In this document: piece after piece, positions 40,890 through 49,097 of the stretch
Position numbering within the stretch: the first letter of the stretch is position 1
How the letters are laid out: every line of letters starts with the position of its first letter
Source of the DNA: Falsarthrobacter nasiphocae
GTDB taxonomy: Bacteria; Actinomycetota; Actinomycetes; Actinomycetales; Micrococcaceae
Direction of reading: 5' to 3'
Length of the DNA stretch: 64,000 nucleotides
Assembly: GCF_031456275.1 (NCBI RefSeq)
Contig: NZ_JAVDUI010000001.1
Location: forward strand, 806,001 to 870,000
Made by a program: the position numbers and the translations under genes
The notes under the pieces: model-generated
What the model was told of the DNA's origin: nothing
Databases searched by the model: none
Seen by the model: the letters and a program-made list of their open reading frames with translations, nothing else

Positions 40890-41396
40890 CTAGCGGGGCG
40901 CGATGAAGGAGAGCAGGCGCGCGTCACGCCCGTCCAGCTCCGCCCAGGGGGTGTCCGTCTCGAAAAGGCAGAGGCCCGCCGTGGGGTACTCCGTGGCCAT
41001 CTCGATGACGGCCTCCTGGTCAGAGTCCATGCTCGCCAGCCGCATGGCCGTCTCCTGAACCCCTGGCATGTGCGCCACGATGAGGAGGGAGTCCACGGTG
41101 GCCGGGGCCTGGTTGATGACCGAGACGATCTCCGCCGCCGTGGCGTTGTACAGGCCGTCCATGAGGCGCGGCGTGGGGCCCTGCTCCCCCAGGGACTCGC
41201 CGATCCACGCGGCCGTCTGCCGGGTGCGCAGCGCGCTGGAGACCAGAATGCACTCCGGCACCCAGCCGTGCTCCTTCAGCGCCTCGCCGACAAGAGGGGC
41301 CTGCGCATGGCCCGCCGCGGAGAGCGGGCGCTCGTGGTCCTCGACGCCTCGGGGAAAGGCCGCCGTAGCGTGTCGAACAATACTGAGTCTGCGCAC
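40890..41396 (-). CDS. sixA: Phosphohistidine phosphatase SixA-like
   Basis: This small histidine phosphatase has 168 residues. The RHG-type motif is LSIVRHATAAF (catalytic His8), and LSAAGHAQA, SALRTRQTA and VAHMPGVQ supply the other arginines and second His. SixA removes phosphate from phosphohistidine in relay or PTS proteins; actinobacterial relatives may have other targets. It is convergent with the TetR gene and follows the winged-helix regulator gene on the same strand by 30 bases, so both could share a transcript. Confidence 0.85.
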   Translation of the reverse strand: MRRLSIVRHATAAFPRGVEDHERPLSAAGHAQAPLVGEALKEHGWVPECILVSSALRTRQTAAWIGESLGEQGPTPRLMDGLYNATAAEIVSVINQAPATVDSLLIVAHMPGVQETAMRLASMDSDQEAVIEMATEYPTAGLCLFETDTPWAELDGRDARLLSFIAPR

Positions 41397-41426
41397 GCGG
41401 CCCCCTTCTCTGGCGGCAATGACCGC

Positions 41427-42245
41427 CTAAATGTAATATTCCGGGGCCGTCCATACGACGACCTCCGGGTGCTCAAAGAAACGGTACCCCTCGCCGCGCA
41501 CCGTTCGCACCGCGCCCGAGAGCCGGCCCAGTTTGGTGCGCAGCCGCCGGATATGGACATCAATGGTTCGCAGACTGGGCTGCTCCCCCACCGCGCCCCA
41601 GATCTCCGTGAGCATCTCCTCACGGCTCACCACGCGGTGCTGATTCTCCACAAGGAGGAAAATGAGCTCGAATTCCTTGAACGTCAGGCTCAGCGGAACG
41701 CCGTCGAGGTAGACCTCCCGGCGGGCGAGGTCAATGAGGACACCCGCGACGGAGACCACCTTGGAGGACTTCTCCTTCTCCTCCTGGCTCGGCTTCCTCC
41801 GCGGGGCGGGACGGGGAGGCATCCCCGGGTCCCCCAGGGCGCGGCGGACGATCTCGAGGTCGTCCCCCGCCGCGTCCGTCGGAGCGAGGGCCACGGCCGC
41901 GTGAGACTCCGCCTGCGGGACGAGCTCATGAATGTAGGCCCGCGCCTGCTGCGCCACCCGGGTCAGGGACAATCCGGCCTCATGCGCGGTCTGCTCGCTG
42001 AGCCCCACGTAGATGACAAACCCGCGCGCCACCGCGTCCGGCAGCCCCGACCCCGGCTCTGCGGGAGGGGTTGCGACGACGGCGGCTGGCGCCGTCAGGA
42101 CCACCCCGTTGCCCACATGGGCCGCCCCATAGGGGCCCGCGGGCCGCCCCACCCCCACCTGAGCGCCGTAGACGGAGCTATTCGCTTCCTGCGACACGTG
42201 ACTCACGCGCCGGGAGACATGGACGTAGCCGGAAGTGGTGGGCAT
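41427..42245 (-). CDS. Winged-helix transcriptional regulator without receiver domain
   Basis: The 272-residue protein has a C-terminal OmpR/PhoB-type winged helix (about 165-262: FKEFELIFLLVENQHRVVSREEM, then RTIDVHIRRLRTKLG and VRTVRGEGYRFF). The N-terminal 160 residues are not a phosphoreceiver: there is a low-complexity region to about 65, then a small domain (FVIYVGLSEQTAHEAG...AYIHELVP) of unknown type. It ends with an unusual aromatic tail EYYI. Similar stand-alone OmpR-DNA-binding proteins occur in Micrococcaceae, but I cannot name its regulon. A partner kinase is absent. Confidence 0.78.
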   Translation of the reverse strand: MPTTSGYVHVSRRVSHVSQEANSSVYGAQVGVGRPAGPYGAAHVGNGVVLTAPAAVVATPPAEPGSGLPDAVARGFVIYVGLSEQTAHEAGLSLTRVAQQARAYIHELVPQAESHAAVALAPTDAAGDDLEIVRRALGDPGMPPRPAPRRKPSQEEKEKSSKVVSVAGVLIDLARREVYLDGVPLSLTFKEFELIFLLVENQHRVVSREEMLTEIWGAVGEQPSLRTIDVHIRRLRTKLGRLSGAVRTVRGEGYRFFEHPEVVVWTAPEYYI

Positions 42246-42384
42246 GGCAGACCTTTAGCGTGCGCGGAATGCTGGTGCACGGTCCTCCTCGACGAGCGCC
42301 GACAAGGCACGCGCATACCCAATAATAATGCAACCGACTGTCGTTTCATGATCAGCTCGGGCTCCCGCCCGGCCTCACGTCGAC

Positions 42385-43020
42385 CTAGCCCGCCACCCCG
42401 TAGAGCCGATCACCCGCATCGCCGAGGCCGGGCACGATGTACGACTTCTCGTTGAGGCGCTCGTCAATCGACGCGAGAACCAGCGAGACAGGCAGGCCGT
42501 CCAGCTCGTCCTCAAGGACCTTGAGGCCCTCCGGCGCGGCGAGAAGGCACAGGCACGTGACGGACTCGGCGCCGCGCTTGAGCAGGAAGCGGACAGCCTC
42601 CTTGAGCGTGCCGCCCGTGGCCAGCATGGGATCCAAGACGAACACCTGGCGGCCCGTCAGGTCCTCAGGCAGGCGCTCCGCGTAGGTGATGATGTCCAGC
42701 GTCTCCTCGTTACGAGCCATGCCGAGGAATCCGACCTCCGCGGTGGGGACCAGGCGGATCATGCCCTCCAGCATGCCGAGGCCCGCCCGAAGAATCGGGA
42801 CTACGAGGGGTGTCGGCTTCGCAAACGCCGTGCCCACGGTGCGAGTCACGGGCGTCTCGATCTCGACGGGGACCGTCTTGACGTCCCGCGTGGCCTCGTA
42901 CGCCAGCAGCGTCACGAGCTCCTCCGTGAGCTTCCGGAAGACGAGGGAGGGCGTCCGCACGTCGCGAAGCACGGTGAGCTTGTGGGCGACGAGGGGGTGG
43001 TCGACGACGAGAGTGCGCAT
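42385..43020 (-). CDS. upp: Uracil phosphoribosyltransferase
   Basis: The enzyme converts uracil and PRPP to UMP in pyrimidine salvage. The 211-residue protein matches the family length. The PRPP loop is [10 protein letters not shown] (Asp130-Thr138), and the uracil-binding C-terminal region [12 protein letters not shown] is present, as is the ILRAGLGM segment. It is divergent from tadA across 24 bases, so their promoters must overlap. The spacing to the next same-strand gene is about 140 bases. Confidence 0.97.
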   Translation of the reverse strand: MRTLVVDHPLVAHKLTVLRDVRTPSLVFRKLTEELVTLLAYEATRDVKTVPVEIETPVTRTVGTAFAKPTPLVVPILRAGLGMLEGMIRLVPTAEVGFLGMARNEETLDIITYAERLPEDLTGRQVFVLDPMLATGGTLKEAVRFLLKRGAESVTCLCLLAAPEGLKVLEDELDGLPVSLVLASIDERLNEKSYIVPGLGDAGDRLYGVAG

Positions 43021-43044
43021 ACGGAAAAACTACCATTGAGGACT

Positions 43045-43551
43045 ATGAGCTCCCCTAGACAGCCGGCCCCCAACGGGCCGCCCCCGTCTGACGCACAGGC
43101 CCGGGCCTGGATGGGTCTCGCCCTCGACGAGGCCCGGCGTGCGCCGGCGGCGGGGGACGTGCCGATAGGCGCCGTCGTCGTCAGCCCTGAGGGCCACGTC
43201 CTGGGGGCGGGGTACAACCAGAGGGAGCGAGACGGCGACCCGACCGCCCACGCCGAAGTCATTGCGCTGCGAGACGCCGTGCGGGCGATGGGCGACTCGT
43301 GGCGGCTTGAGGACTGCACGCTCGTGGTCACGCTGGAGCCGTGCGCAATGTGCGCGGGGGCGATTGTCCTGTCCCGGGTGCGACGCGTGATTTTCGGGGC
43401 GTGGGACGAGAAGGCCGGGGCGGCGGGGAGCGTTTTCGACGTGCTGCGCGAGCCGCGGCTCAACCATTTTGTGGAGGTCATTCCCCGCGTCAGGGAGGAC
43501 GAGTGCGCCGAGCTGCTCCGCGGCTTCTTCCGGGGCCTCCGCGGCGCGTAG
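43045..43551 (+). CDS. tadA: tRNA adenosine(34) deaminase TadA
   Basis: The enzyme deaminates A34 to inosine in tRNA-Arg(ACG), which is encoded at 37 kb in this window. The 168-residue protein has the zinc site His69-Ala-Glu71 (TAHAEVIAL) and PCAMC (Cys100 and Cys103), plus the substrate loop DEKAGAAGS. ATG 43045 gives the usual N-terminus after a Pro-rich stretch; the open frame extends antisense into upp. Divergent from upp and upstream of tRNA-Ser(CGA). Confidence 0.93.
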   Translation: MSSPRQPAPNGPPPSDAQARAWMGLALDEARRAPAAGDVPIGAVVVSPEGHVLGAGYNQRERDGDPTAHAEVIALRDAVRAMGDSWRLEDCTLVVTLEPCAMCAGAIVLSRVRRVIFGAWDEKAGAAGSVFDVLREPRLNHFVEVIPRVREDECAELLRGFFRGLRGA

Positions 43552-43649
43552 GCGCGCCCCGGGGAACGGGCCCGGCTTTGGGCGTTGAGGTGGGCCCGGC
43601 CCCGACCGTTTGGGGGAAAGCGGGCGCATCGGATAGAGTAGTCGGGCTG

Positions 43650-43737
43650 GGTGACGTGTCCGAGCGGCCGAAGGTGCAACACTCGAAATGTTGTGTACGG
43701 TAACCCCGTACCGAGGGTTCAAATCCCTCCGTCACCG
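43650..43737 (+). tRNA. tRNA-Ser (anticodon CGA)
   Basis: A class II tRNA, 88 nt: acceptor GGTGACG/CGTCACC, anticodon stem CAACA/TGTTG around CTCGAAA, long variable arm GTACGG...CCGTAC, T-arm GAGGGTTCAAATCCCTC. CCA is encoded (43738-43740). A TAGAGT -10 lies at 43634-43639. Confidence 0.96.
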
Positions 43738-43744
43738 CCACAGC

Positions 43745-43788
43745 GAAGGCCCGTGCTTCCCTGAGAAATCAAGGGAGTGCGGGCCTTC
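43745..43788 (+). terminator. Terminator of tRNA-Ser(CGA)
   Basis: Imperfect long stem GAAGGCCCG...TTCCCT with AGGGAGTGCGGGCCTTC, followed by a T-containing stretch; it begins 5 bases after the encoded CCA. Confidence 0.75.
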
Positions 43789-43831
43789 TGCATGTCCGGG
43801 GCGGGGTCCGTGCCCACCATTCGCCGATGGC

Positions 43832-43854
43832 GGGTTAGCGGCCAAAAAGTGTGT
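43832..43854. repeat. Left terminal inverted repeat of the IS
   Basis: GGGTTAGCGGCCAAAAAGTG then TGT; matches the right end with a single C/T difference at position 8. Confidence 0.88.
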
Positions 43855-43868
43855 TTTTCTCGGGCGTG

Positions 43869-45020
43869 TCATGGCCGTCCTGCCCACCCTTGCTGGGTTC
43901 CGTTCCCGTCCTCCCAGCTGAACCCGTGGCCCCACAGCTCGGGCCCGATGACCTCCTCGACGCCCGCGATGGTGTCCTCCCGGGCCTGGTAGTGCTCGGC
44001 GCGGATGAGCTCGCTCGCTGGTCGAGTGTCCACGCTCAAGGACCGGAAATACCAGGCCGCCGCCACGGGGGCCCGGTGCCTGGGGATCCCGCGATGTGAC
44101 CGGAAGAGCTCCTTGAGCCCGGCATTGACCCCACCCTCGAGCGGACTTGTCGTACGCGGCAGCACTTCCCCGGGCCTGGCTTGTTCCAACCACGTGAAGA
44201 GATGCCCGGCTTTGCGCACGCGCTCTAGGGTGAAATACGCCCGCCGAAGACGCTGATGCGTGTACCACCACGCCGCGCTCACAGGCACGCTCGAGGGCCT
44301 CACCAGGCCAGCACGGGCGTACGTGCGCTCCGTCAGAAACGCCCGCCAGGCCCCATGCCACGCGGCCAACGAAGCCTCCCACGAGGCCGCCTGGTCCAGG
44401 GAGGAGACCTTCGGCAACGCCCGGGCCAGCGACCGAAGTTGCCGCCCTGCCTGTAGCACGGGCCGGCGAGTGAGATGCTCATCCACCCGGTGAAGCAGAT
44501 GAAAGAGACACCGTTGAACCCGGGTGGCGGGCCACAGCTCGCCGATCACGGTCAGAGCCGCGGCGTTCCCATCGACGATGACGATGTCCGGGGCCGGGAT
44601 CATCTCCAGCAGCGCGGCCCATGACGCGCGCTTCTCCCGGTCGCAGAACTGCCACGCCACGACATGCTCACCGGTGTAGGCCACGAGCGCGCACCAGGTG
44701 TTGAAGTACGTCCCATCCAGCATCAGCACCCGGTGGACTTCCCCGGTCAGTACTGGTTCCGGGGCCACGTTCCAGCACCAGGCATGCTGGCGGCGGAAGG
44801 TGCGAGCGGGCCCGTGCTCGCCCTGGGTCGTACGTCCAAGGAGCCAGTCCTCGAAGCGGTGGATCTGGTGGGCCCGCGTCAGGTCACCCCGGCGGGCTGG
44901 GGTGGTGGACGCTCCGCAGGATGAGCATCGGTAGCGCGGGCGTCCTGCGCTGGTCGTGCCGTTCTTGATCAGGGTCTGGGCGCATACACCACAACGGGGC
45001 CGATTCGCGGGAAGGGGCAT
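43869..45020 (-). CDS. IS1249-type transposase
   Basis: This DDE transposase has 383 residues. An N-terminal zinc ribbon (CGVC...CSSC, about residues 9-36) and a basic helix-turn-helix region precede the catalytic core. The first Asp is in VLMLDGTYF, the second in IVIVDGN, and the Glu in TTSPLEGGVNAG, as expected for IS256-related mutator transposases. The C-x2-H-type segment RCLFHLLHRVDEHL between the second Asp and Glu is also typical. Length fits IS1249 relatives and no stop or frameshift is seen, so it may be active. Confidence 0.93.
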   Translation of the reverse strand: MPLPANRPRCGVCAQTLIKNGTTSAGRPRYRCSSCGASTTPARRGDLTRAHQIHRFEDWLLGRTTQGEHGPARTFRRQHAWCWNVAPEPVLTGEVHRVLMLDGTYFNTWCALVAYTGEHVVAWQFCDREKRASWAALLEMIPAPDIVIVDGNAAALTVIGELWPATRVQRCLFHLLHRVDEHLTRRPVLQAGRQLRSLARALPKVSSLDQAASWEASLAAWHGAWRAFLTERTYARAGLVRPSSVPVSAAWWYTHQRLRRAYFTLERVRKAGHLFTWLEQARPGEVLPRTTSPLEGGVNAGLKELFRSHRGIPRHRAPVAAAWYFRSLSVDTRPASELIRAEHYQAREDTIAGVEEVIGPELWGHGFSWEDGNGTQQGWAGRP

Positions 45021-45090
45021 TCATCATGCTTGCAGAGTAAGTCAACGGGCGTATAGCCCTACTGCCGACTGGGAAGCAGGCCCCTGCCAC

Positions 45091-45113
45091 ACACACTTTT
45101 TGGCCACTAACCC
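45091..45113. repeat. Right terminal inverted repeat of the IS
   Basis: ACACACTTTTTGGCCACTAA then CCC, the reverse complement of the left end except one base. Confidence 0.88.
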
Positions 45114-45301
45114 CCGATGACGGGGGTGCATTTCGCACCGCGGGCTGAGCCGGCCTGACCCCTACGAAGCCGCCGCAACAGCGCCCCCATCCTGGCCCGA
45201 ACTCGGGTCGATCAGTTGTCCCCCAACGTCCTCCGGACATGACAACCCCCTCCGGGGCGTGAGAAACTGAGGCACAACACTGGGCGAAGGAGGGTGCGGC
45301 A

Positions 45302-45481
45302 ATGAATCGCCAAGAGCAGTGGGAACGCAACGCTGAGCGCGACGAGCGCGAGCGCTACCGCGAGGCCATGGGCTACCTCCGCCCTGCAGATGAGCGACGC
45401 GCTGAGCGCCTCGCGCGGGCCAAGACCTCCAGCATCAAGCCTCGCAAACTCTCCGAAGTCCTCGGACACACTTACGTCTAG
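45302..45481 (+). CDS. Small, highly charged hypothetical protein
   Basis: This 59-residue protein begins MNRQEQWERNAERDERERYR and is nearly half Arg, Glu and Asp, so it should form a single charged helix; the C-terminus (SSIKPRKLSEVLGHTYV) is different in character. ATG 45302 is preceded by an AAGGAGG ribosome site at proper distance, which supports translation. I know of no family. It lies between the IS element and the acyl-CoA dehydrogenase-like gene, and may be missed by length filters. Confidence 0.6.
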   Translation: MNRQEQWERNAERDERERYREAMGYLRPADERRAERLARAKTSSIKPRKLSEVLGHTYV

Positions 45482-45617
45482 GCCGTGTCGGGCACCTGGA
45501 CACAGGACCCAGCAATCGCGAGGGTGCCGCTCAGCTGCGGTGCCTCGCCGCGGGATCGGTAGGCTTGACTGGAGAGGCCCCGTGCGGAACACCGCACCAC
45601 CGAGGAGGACACCGAGC

Positions 45618-46619
45618 ATGTCGAGCGCCGATCCATCCCCTGCCATTCGTCTAGGCACAGCTGAGGCCCCTTCCGAGCGCATTGCGCTCCTCAACGAGGC
45701 CTGGCCGGGCCTCGCGGGCGCACCCTTCGGCGAGATCTGGGGCGTCCTGGCCGAGATCGCCGAGGCAGACCTGGGCGCGGCCCGCATGGTCGAGCCCCAC
45801 CTCGACGCCCTGAGCATCCTGTCCCAGGCCCCCGAGCCGCGCCCGGCCGTCCCGGACGGCTCCACGTGGGGCGTCTTCGCCGCCGAGGCCCCCGGCTCCC
45901 GCCTCGAGGCGCACCGGCAGGAGGACGGGTCCTGGGCCCTGACCGGTGTCAAGCCCTGGTGCTCCCTGGCCGGCGAGTTGAGCCACGCCATCGTGACGGC
46001 GCACGTCAAGGGCGGCCGCCAGGCGTTCGCCGTCGCCCTCCAGGGGCCGGGGGTGACGCCGCTGGAGGATGCGTGGCCGAGCCGCGGGCTCTCGGAGATC
46101 CCCAGCGGGCCCGTGGAGTTCACGGGCGCCCCCGCAGAGCCCGTCGGCGGCACGGACTGGTACCTGACGCGGCCCGGATTCGCCTGGGGCGGGATCGGGG
46201 TGGCTGCATGCTGGCTCGGCGGGGCAACGGGTCTGGCCCGGGCCGCCGTGACCGCCGCGCAGACCAAGCCGGAAGGTCCAGACACGGCCGTGCTGGCGGC
46301 GCTGGCCGGACGGATCGACGTCGAGATTCTCACCGCCTGCACCCTCCTGCGCGCCGCCGCTCGCGTGGCCGAGGGCCACGAGCCCTGCCCAGATGCCGCC
46401 GAGTGGACCTATGCCCTGCGCGTGCGCACCGCCGTCCACCGCGCCGCGACCACCGTCCAAGCCCTCAGCCGCGAGCTCGCGGGCCCGGCGCTCCTCACCG
46501 GCAACGCGGCGTTCGCGAAGGCTGACGCCGACCTCACCGTCTACGCGAGCCAGCACCACGGCACACGAGACGAGGCCGCCCTCGGCCGCACCCTCCTCTC
46601 AGGAGGCCCCACGTGGTGA
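45618..46619 (+). CDS. Acyl-CoA dehydrogenase-like flavoprotein
   Basis: The 333-residue protein is shorter than classical acyl-CoA dehydrogenases (about 380). WGVFAAEAPGSRLEA and WALTGVKPWCSLAG correspond to the flavin-binding strand region, and GGIGVAACWLGGATGLARAAV to the C-terminal helical domain. The usual catalytic Glu region is not apparent. It is the first gene of a coupled trio, overlapping the PIG-L/methyltransferase gene by 7 bases, which suggests a dedicated biosynthetic step and not general beta-oxidation. ATG 45618 follows GGAGGA. Confidence 0.82.
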   Translation: MSSADPSPAIRLGTAEAPSERIALLNEAWPGLAGAPFGEIWGVLAEIAEADLGAARMVEPHLDALSILSQAPEPRPAVPDGSTWGVFAAEAPGSRLEAHRQEDGSWALTGVKPWCSLAGELSHAIVTAHVKGGRQAFAVALQGPGVTPLEDAWPSRGLSEIPSGPVEFTGAPAEPVGGTDWYLTRPGFAWGGIGVAACWLGGATGLARAAVTAAQTKPEGPDTAVLAALAGRIDVEILTACTLLRAAARVAEGHEPCPDAAEWTYALRVRTAVHRAATTVQALSRELAGPALLTGNAAFAKADADLTVYASQHHGTRDEAALGRTLLSGGPTW

Positions 46620-48094
46620 CCTTCCACCACACTGACGCCTCCACGCCCGAGGAGTCCTGGCTTGACGCGGGCGTGGGGCAGCTCCCACTCCTGGACGCGC
46701 GGCTCCTGGCTGGCGCCTCACGCGTCGTCGTCCTCGCGGCCCACCCGGACGACGAGCTGCTCGGCTGCGCCGCCCTCCTCGCAGAGACCGAGCGGCTGGG
46801 CGTGGACACCGTGGCGATCCTCTTCACGGGCGGCGAGAACTCCCACCCCCGCTCCCCCACGGTGACGCCGGAGCAGCTCGCGGAGCTGCGCGCGGCGGAG
46901 TTCGAGGCCCTCTCGGGCGCGCTCTTCCCCTCGGCCCGGACCGTGCACCCGGGGCTGACGGACGGGCGCGTGGCCGAGTCCCCGGAGGCCGTCCGCGACG
47001 CCCTGGACGCCGCGCTGGCGGGGTGCGACGCCGCGCGGGCCGTCGTCGTCTCCCCGCGCCACGACGACGGGCACCCGGACCACGAGACCCTCGGCGAGGC
47101 GGCCCTGGCCGCCGGGCGCGCTCTCGGCGCCACGGTCCTCGAGTACCCCATCTGGTACTGGCACTGGGCGGGCCCCGAGGACGCGCGCTGGCGCTCGTGG
47201 GTGCGTCTGCCGGACCCAGCGGGCCTGGACCGCGACGCCCTGTGGGCGCTCTACCCCACGCAGACGCGGCCGCTCTCGCCTGCGCCGGGAGACGAGGCCA
47301 TCGTCCAGCCAGACTTCCTCGCGCACTTCCTGCGCGGATTCGAGACCTTCGAGGTCACGCAGACGGACCGGAATGAGGCCGCGCAGGCGCACCGGGATGA
47401 GGCCGCGCTGGCGCACCCGGACGCGGCGCGCGTCTTTGATCAAGTCCATCAGGACGACGACCCCTGGCGGACCTATACCTCCGCATACGAGGCGCGCAAG
47501 CGCGCCACCCTGATCGGGCTGCTCAAGGAGGCCCGCGGCGGGCGGGTGCCGGGCTCCGACGAGTCCGAGCTGGGCCGCGGTGCCGGTGCGGATGACGGTG
47601 GGAGTGACGGCGCCTCCGCCGATGCGGACAGGCCGTATGCGCGCGCCTTCGAGATCGGCTGCTCGGTGGGCGCGCTCACCGGGGACCTGACCCGGATCAG
47701 CGAGCGCGTCCTCGCCGTGGACGCGAGCGCCGAGGCCCTTGAGCAGGCCCAGGCCAAGCAGGGCGGCCGTGCGGGCGTCGAGTTCCGCCAGATGCTCGTG
47801 CCGGAGTCCTGGCCGGAGGGGTCGTTCGACCTCATCGTGCTCTCGGAGACTGGGTATTACCTCACCGAGGCCGACCTGCGCGCGACGTTCGCGAAGATCG
47901 CGGCGTCCGCGTCCGGCGGCGGCGCCGTCGTCGCCCTCTGCCACTGGCGAGGCGACATTGAGGGGTGGCCGCTGGACGCCGCGGCCGTCCACCGGATGGC
48001 GCGCGAGACGTGGCCCGGAGAGCGGGTGGCGTCCCACGAGGACCCCGATTTCCTCATCGACCTCTTCGATATCGCGGGCCCCAGTGGACGCTGA
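46613..48094 (+). CDS. Bifunctional PIG-L deacetylase / SAM-dependent methyltransferase
   Basis: A 493-residue fusion. The N-terminal LmbE/PIG-L domain (about 35-270) has the zinc motif AAHPDDELLG (44-48) and DDGHPDHETLG, used to deacetylate N-acetylglucosamine-type groups. The C-terminal half (about 300-490) is a NodS-like class I methyltransferase with FEIGCSVGALTGDL and VLSETGYYLT. Between them lies an Ala/Asp-rich region with repeated EAALAH-type units. GTG 46613 follows AGGAGG at 6 bases. Deacetylation followed by N-methylation recalls NodB/NodS of Nod factors. The glycosyltransferase gene overlaps its end by 11 bases. Confidence 0.88.
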   Translation: MVTFHHTDASTPEESWLDAGVGQLPLLDARLLAGASRVVVLAAHPDDELLGCAALLAETERLGVDTVAILFTGGENSHPRSPTVTPEQLAELRAAEFEALSGALFPSARTVHPGLTDGRVAESPEAVRDALDAALAGCDAARAVVVSPRHDDGHPDHETLGEAALAAGRALGATVLEYPIWYWHWAGPEDARWRSWVRLPDPAGLDRDALWALYPTQTRPLSPAPGDEAIVQPDFLAHFLRGFETFEVTQTDRNEAAQAHRDEAALAHPDAARVFDQVHQDDDPWRTYTSAYEARKRATLIGLLKEARGGRVPGSDESELGRGAGADDGGSDGASADADRPYARAFEIGCSVGALTGDLTRISERVLAVDASAEALEQAQAKQGGRAGVEFRQMLVPESWPEGSFDLIVLSETGYYLTEADLRATFAKIAASASGGGAVVALCHWRGDIEGWPLDAAAVHRMARETWPGERVASHEDPDFLIDLFDIAGPSGR

Positions 48095-48956
48095 CGCACC
48101 CAGGCGCGGCGAGGGCCGGACGCCCGGCTCGGGCAGAAACCTCAGCGGGGGCCGGCTCCTCGGCGTCGTCATCCCGGCCAGGGACGAGGAGTCAGGCGTG
48201 GGCGCGACACTCCGCTCCGTCCTGGACTCGCTCGACGCGGCGGAGGCGGCGACCGCCGCCGAGGCAGGGCGGCCCGGCAGCGAGCCGGCCCTCGCGTGCC
48301 ACGTGGTCTGCGTGGTGGACGGCGGGGAGGACGCGACCCTGGACATCGCGCGGCGGATCGCGGCCGACGACCCCCGCATCGAGGTCCTGGCCCAGACGTC
48401 TTCCGGCGTGGGCGCCGCGCGGCGCGCCGGCTGCGAGCGGGTGTTCGCGTGGGCCAGCCAGGTGTCCGGCTCGCCCGTGCCTCCGCGCCTGTGGATAGGG
48501 ACGACGGACGCCGACAGCCTCGTCCCCCGCGGCTGGGCGTCGGCCCATCTGGGCAGCGAGGCGGCGGGCGAGGACATGCTCGTCGGCATGGTCCGCCCTG
48601 ACGAGAACGGGGCCGATCCCGAGCTCATCGCCGCCTGGCACCGCCTGCACCCCGCCACGGAGGGGCACCCGTTCGTCTTCGGCGCGAACTTGGGCTTCCG
48701 AGCCGCGGCCTACCGGGCCGTGGGCGGCTTCTCCGCCGTGAAGCACGGGGAGGACGTGGGCCTCGTGGCGGCCTTCGAGACGGCCGGCGCCCGCATCCGC
48801 CGCTCCCCCGTGCCGTGTGTGACAACCTCCGCGAGGCTCGCGGGCCGGGTCGAGGACGGGTTCAGCACTTACGTGCGGGAGCTGGCGTCGACCCTGCCTG
48901 CGGGGGCCGAGGCGGGGCGGGCGGGCTGCCCGCCTGCCGAACTGCGCCATGCATGA
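48084..48956 (+). CDS. GT2-family glycosyltransferase
   Basis: The protein has 290 residues. GVVIPARDEESGVGATLRSV is the typical start of a GT-A glycosyltransferase 2 domain, with GTTDADSLVP as the metal-binding DxD motif. FGANLGFRAAAYRAVGGF and HGEDVGLV carry the acceptor-site ED motif. No membrane helix is seen, so it is cytoplasmic. GTG 48084 overlaps the preceding gene by 11 bases. With the acyl-CoA dehydrogenase and deacetylase/methyltransferase it forms a small biosynthetic operon, possibly making a modified amino-sugar glycolipid. Confidence 0.86.
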   Translation: MDADAPRRGEGRTPGSGRNLSGGRLLGVVIPARDEESGVGATLRSVLDSLDAAEAATAAEAGRPGSEPALACHVVCVVDGGEDATLDIARRIAADDPRIEVLAQTSSGVGAARRAGCERVFAWASQVSGSPVPPRLWIGTTDADSLVPRGWASAHLGSEAAGEDMLVGMVRPDENGADPELIAAWHRLHPATEGHPFVFGANLGFRAAAYRAVGGFSAVKHGEDVGLVAAFETAGARIRRSPVPCVTTSARLAGRVEDGFSTYVRELASTLPAGAEAGRAGCPPAELRHA

Positions 48957-49063
48957 CCCGTCCACGCCGGCTATGAGCCCAGTTTCCGGGGCTCGGGGGC
49001 CCGAACATGACGCGCTTCGGGGAAAGGCGTCGCGGTTGGGCGGGAGCCACCCCACCCGATTAA

Positions 49064-49078
49064 TGAGAATGAGTCTCA
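49064..49078. promoter_or_regulatory. Zur-like box
   Basis: TGAGA-ATGAG-TCTCA, an inverted repeat resembling Fur/Zur-family sites, ends two bases before a TAAGAT -10 (49081-49086). It precedes the AztD-like gene, so repression by zinc through Zur is plausible. Confidence 0.55.
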
Positions 49079-49097
49079 CTTAAGATAAAGTGTCCGC

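Larger units (their letters stand above)
43832..45113. mobile_element. IS1249-like insertion sequence (IS256 family)
   Basis: A 1282-bp element with one transposase gene on the minus strand. Terminal inverted repeats of 23 bp (43832-43854 and 45091-45113) differ at one position. The flanks are CCGATGGC on the left (43824-43831) and CCGATGAC on the right (45114-45121), seven of eight bases identical, consistent with an 8-bp target duplication that has since changed. It lies between tRNA-Ser(CGA) and a small gene and interrupts no recognisable gene. Confidence 0.88.
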
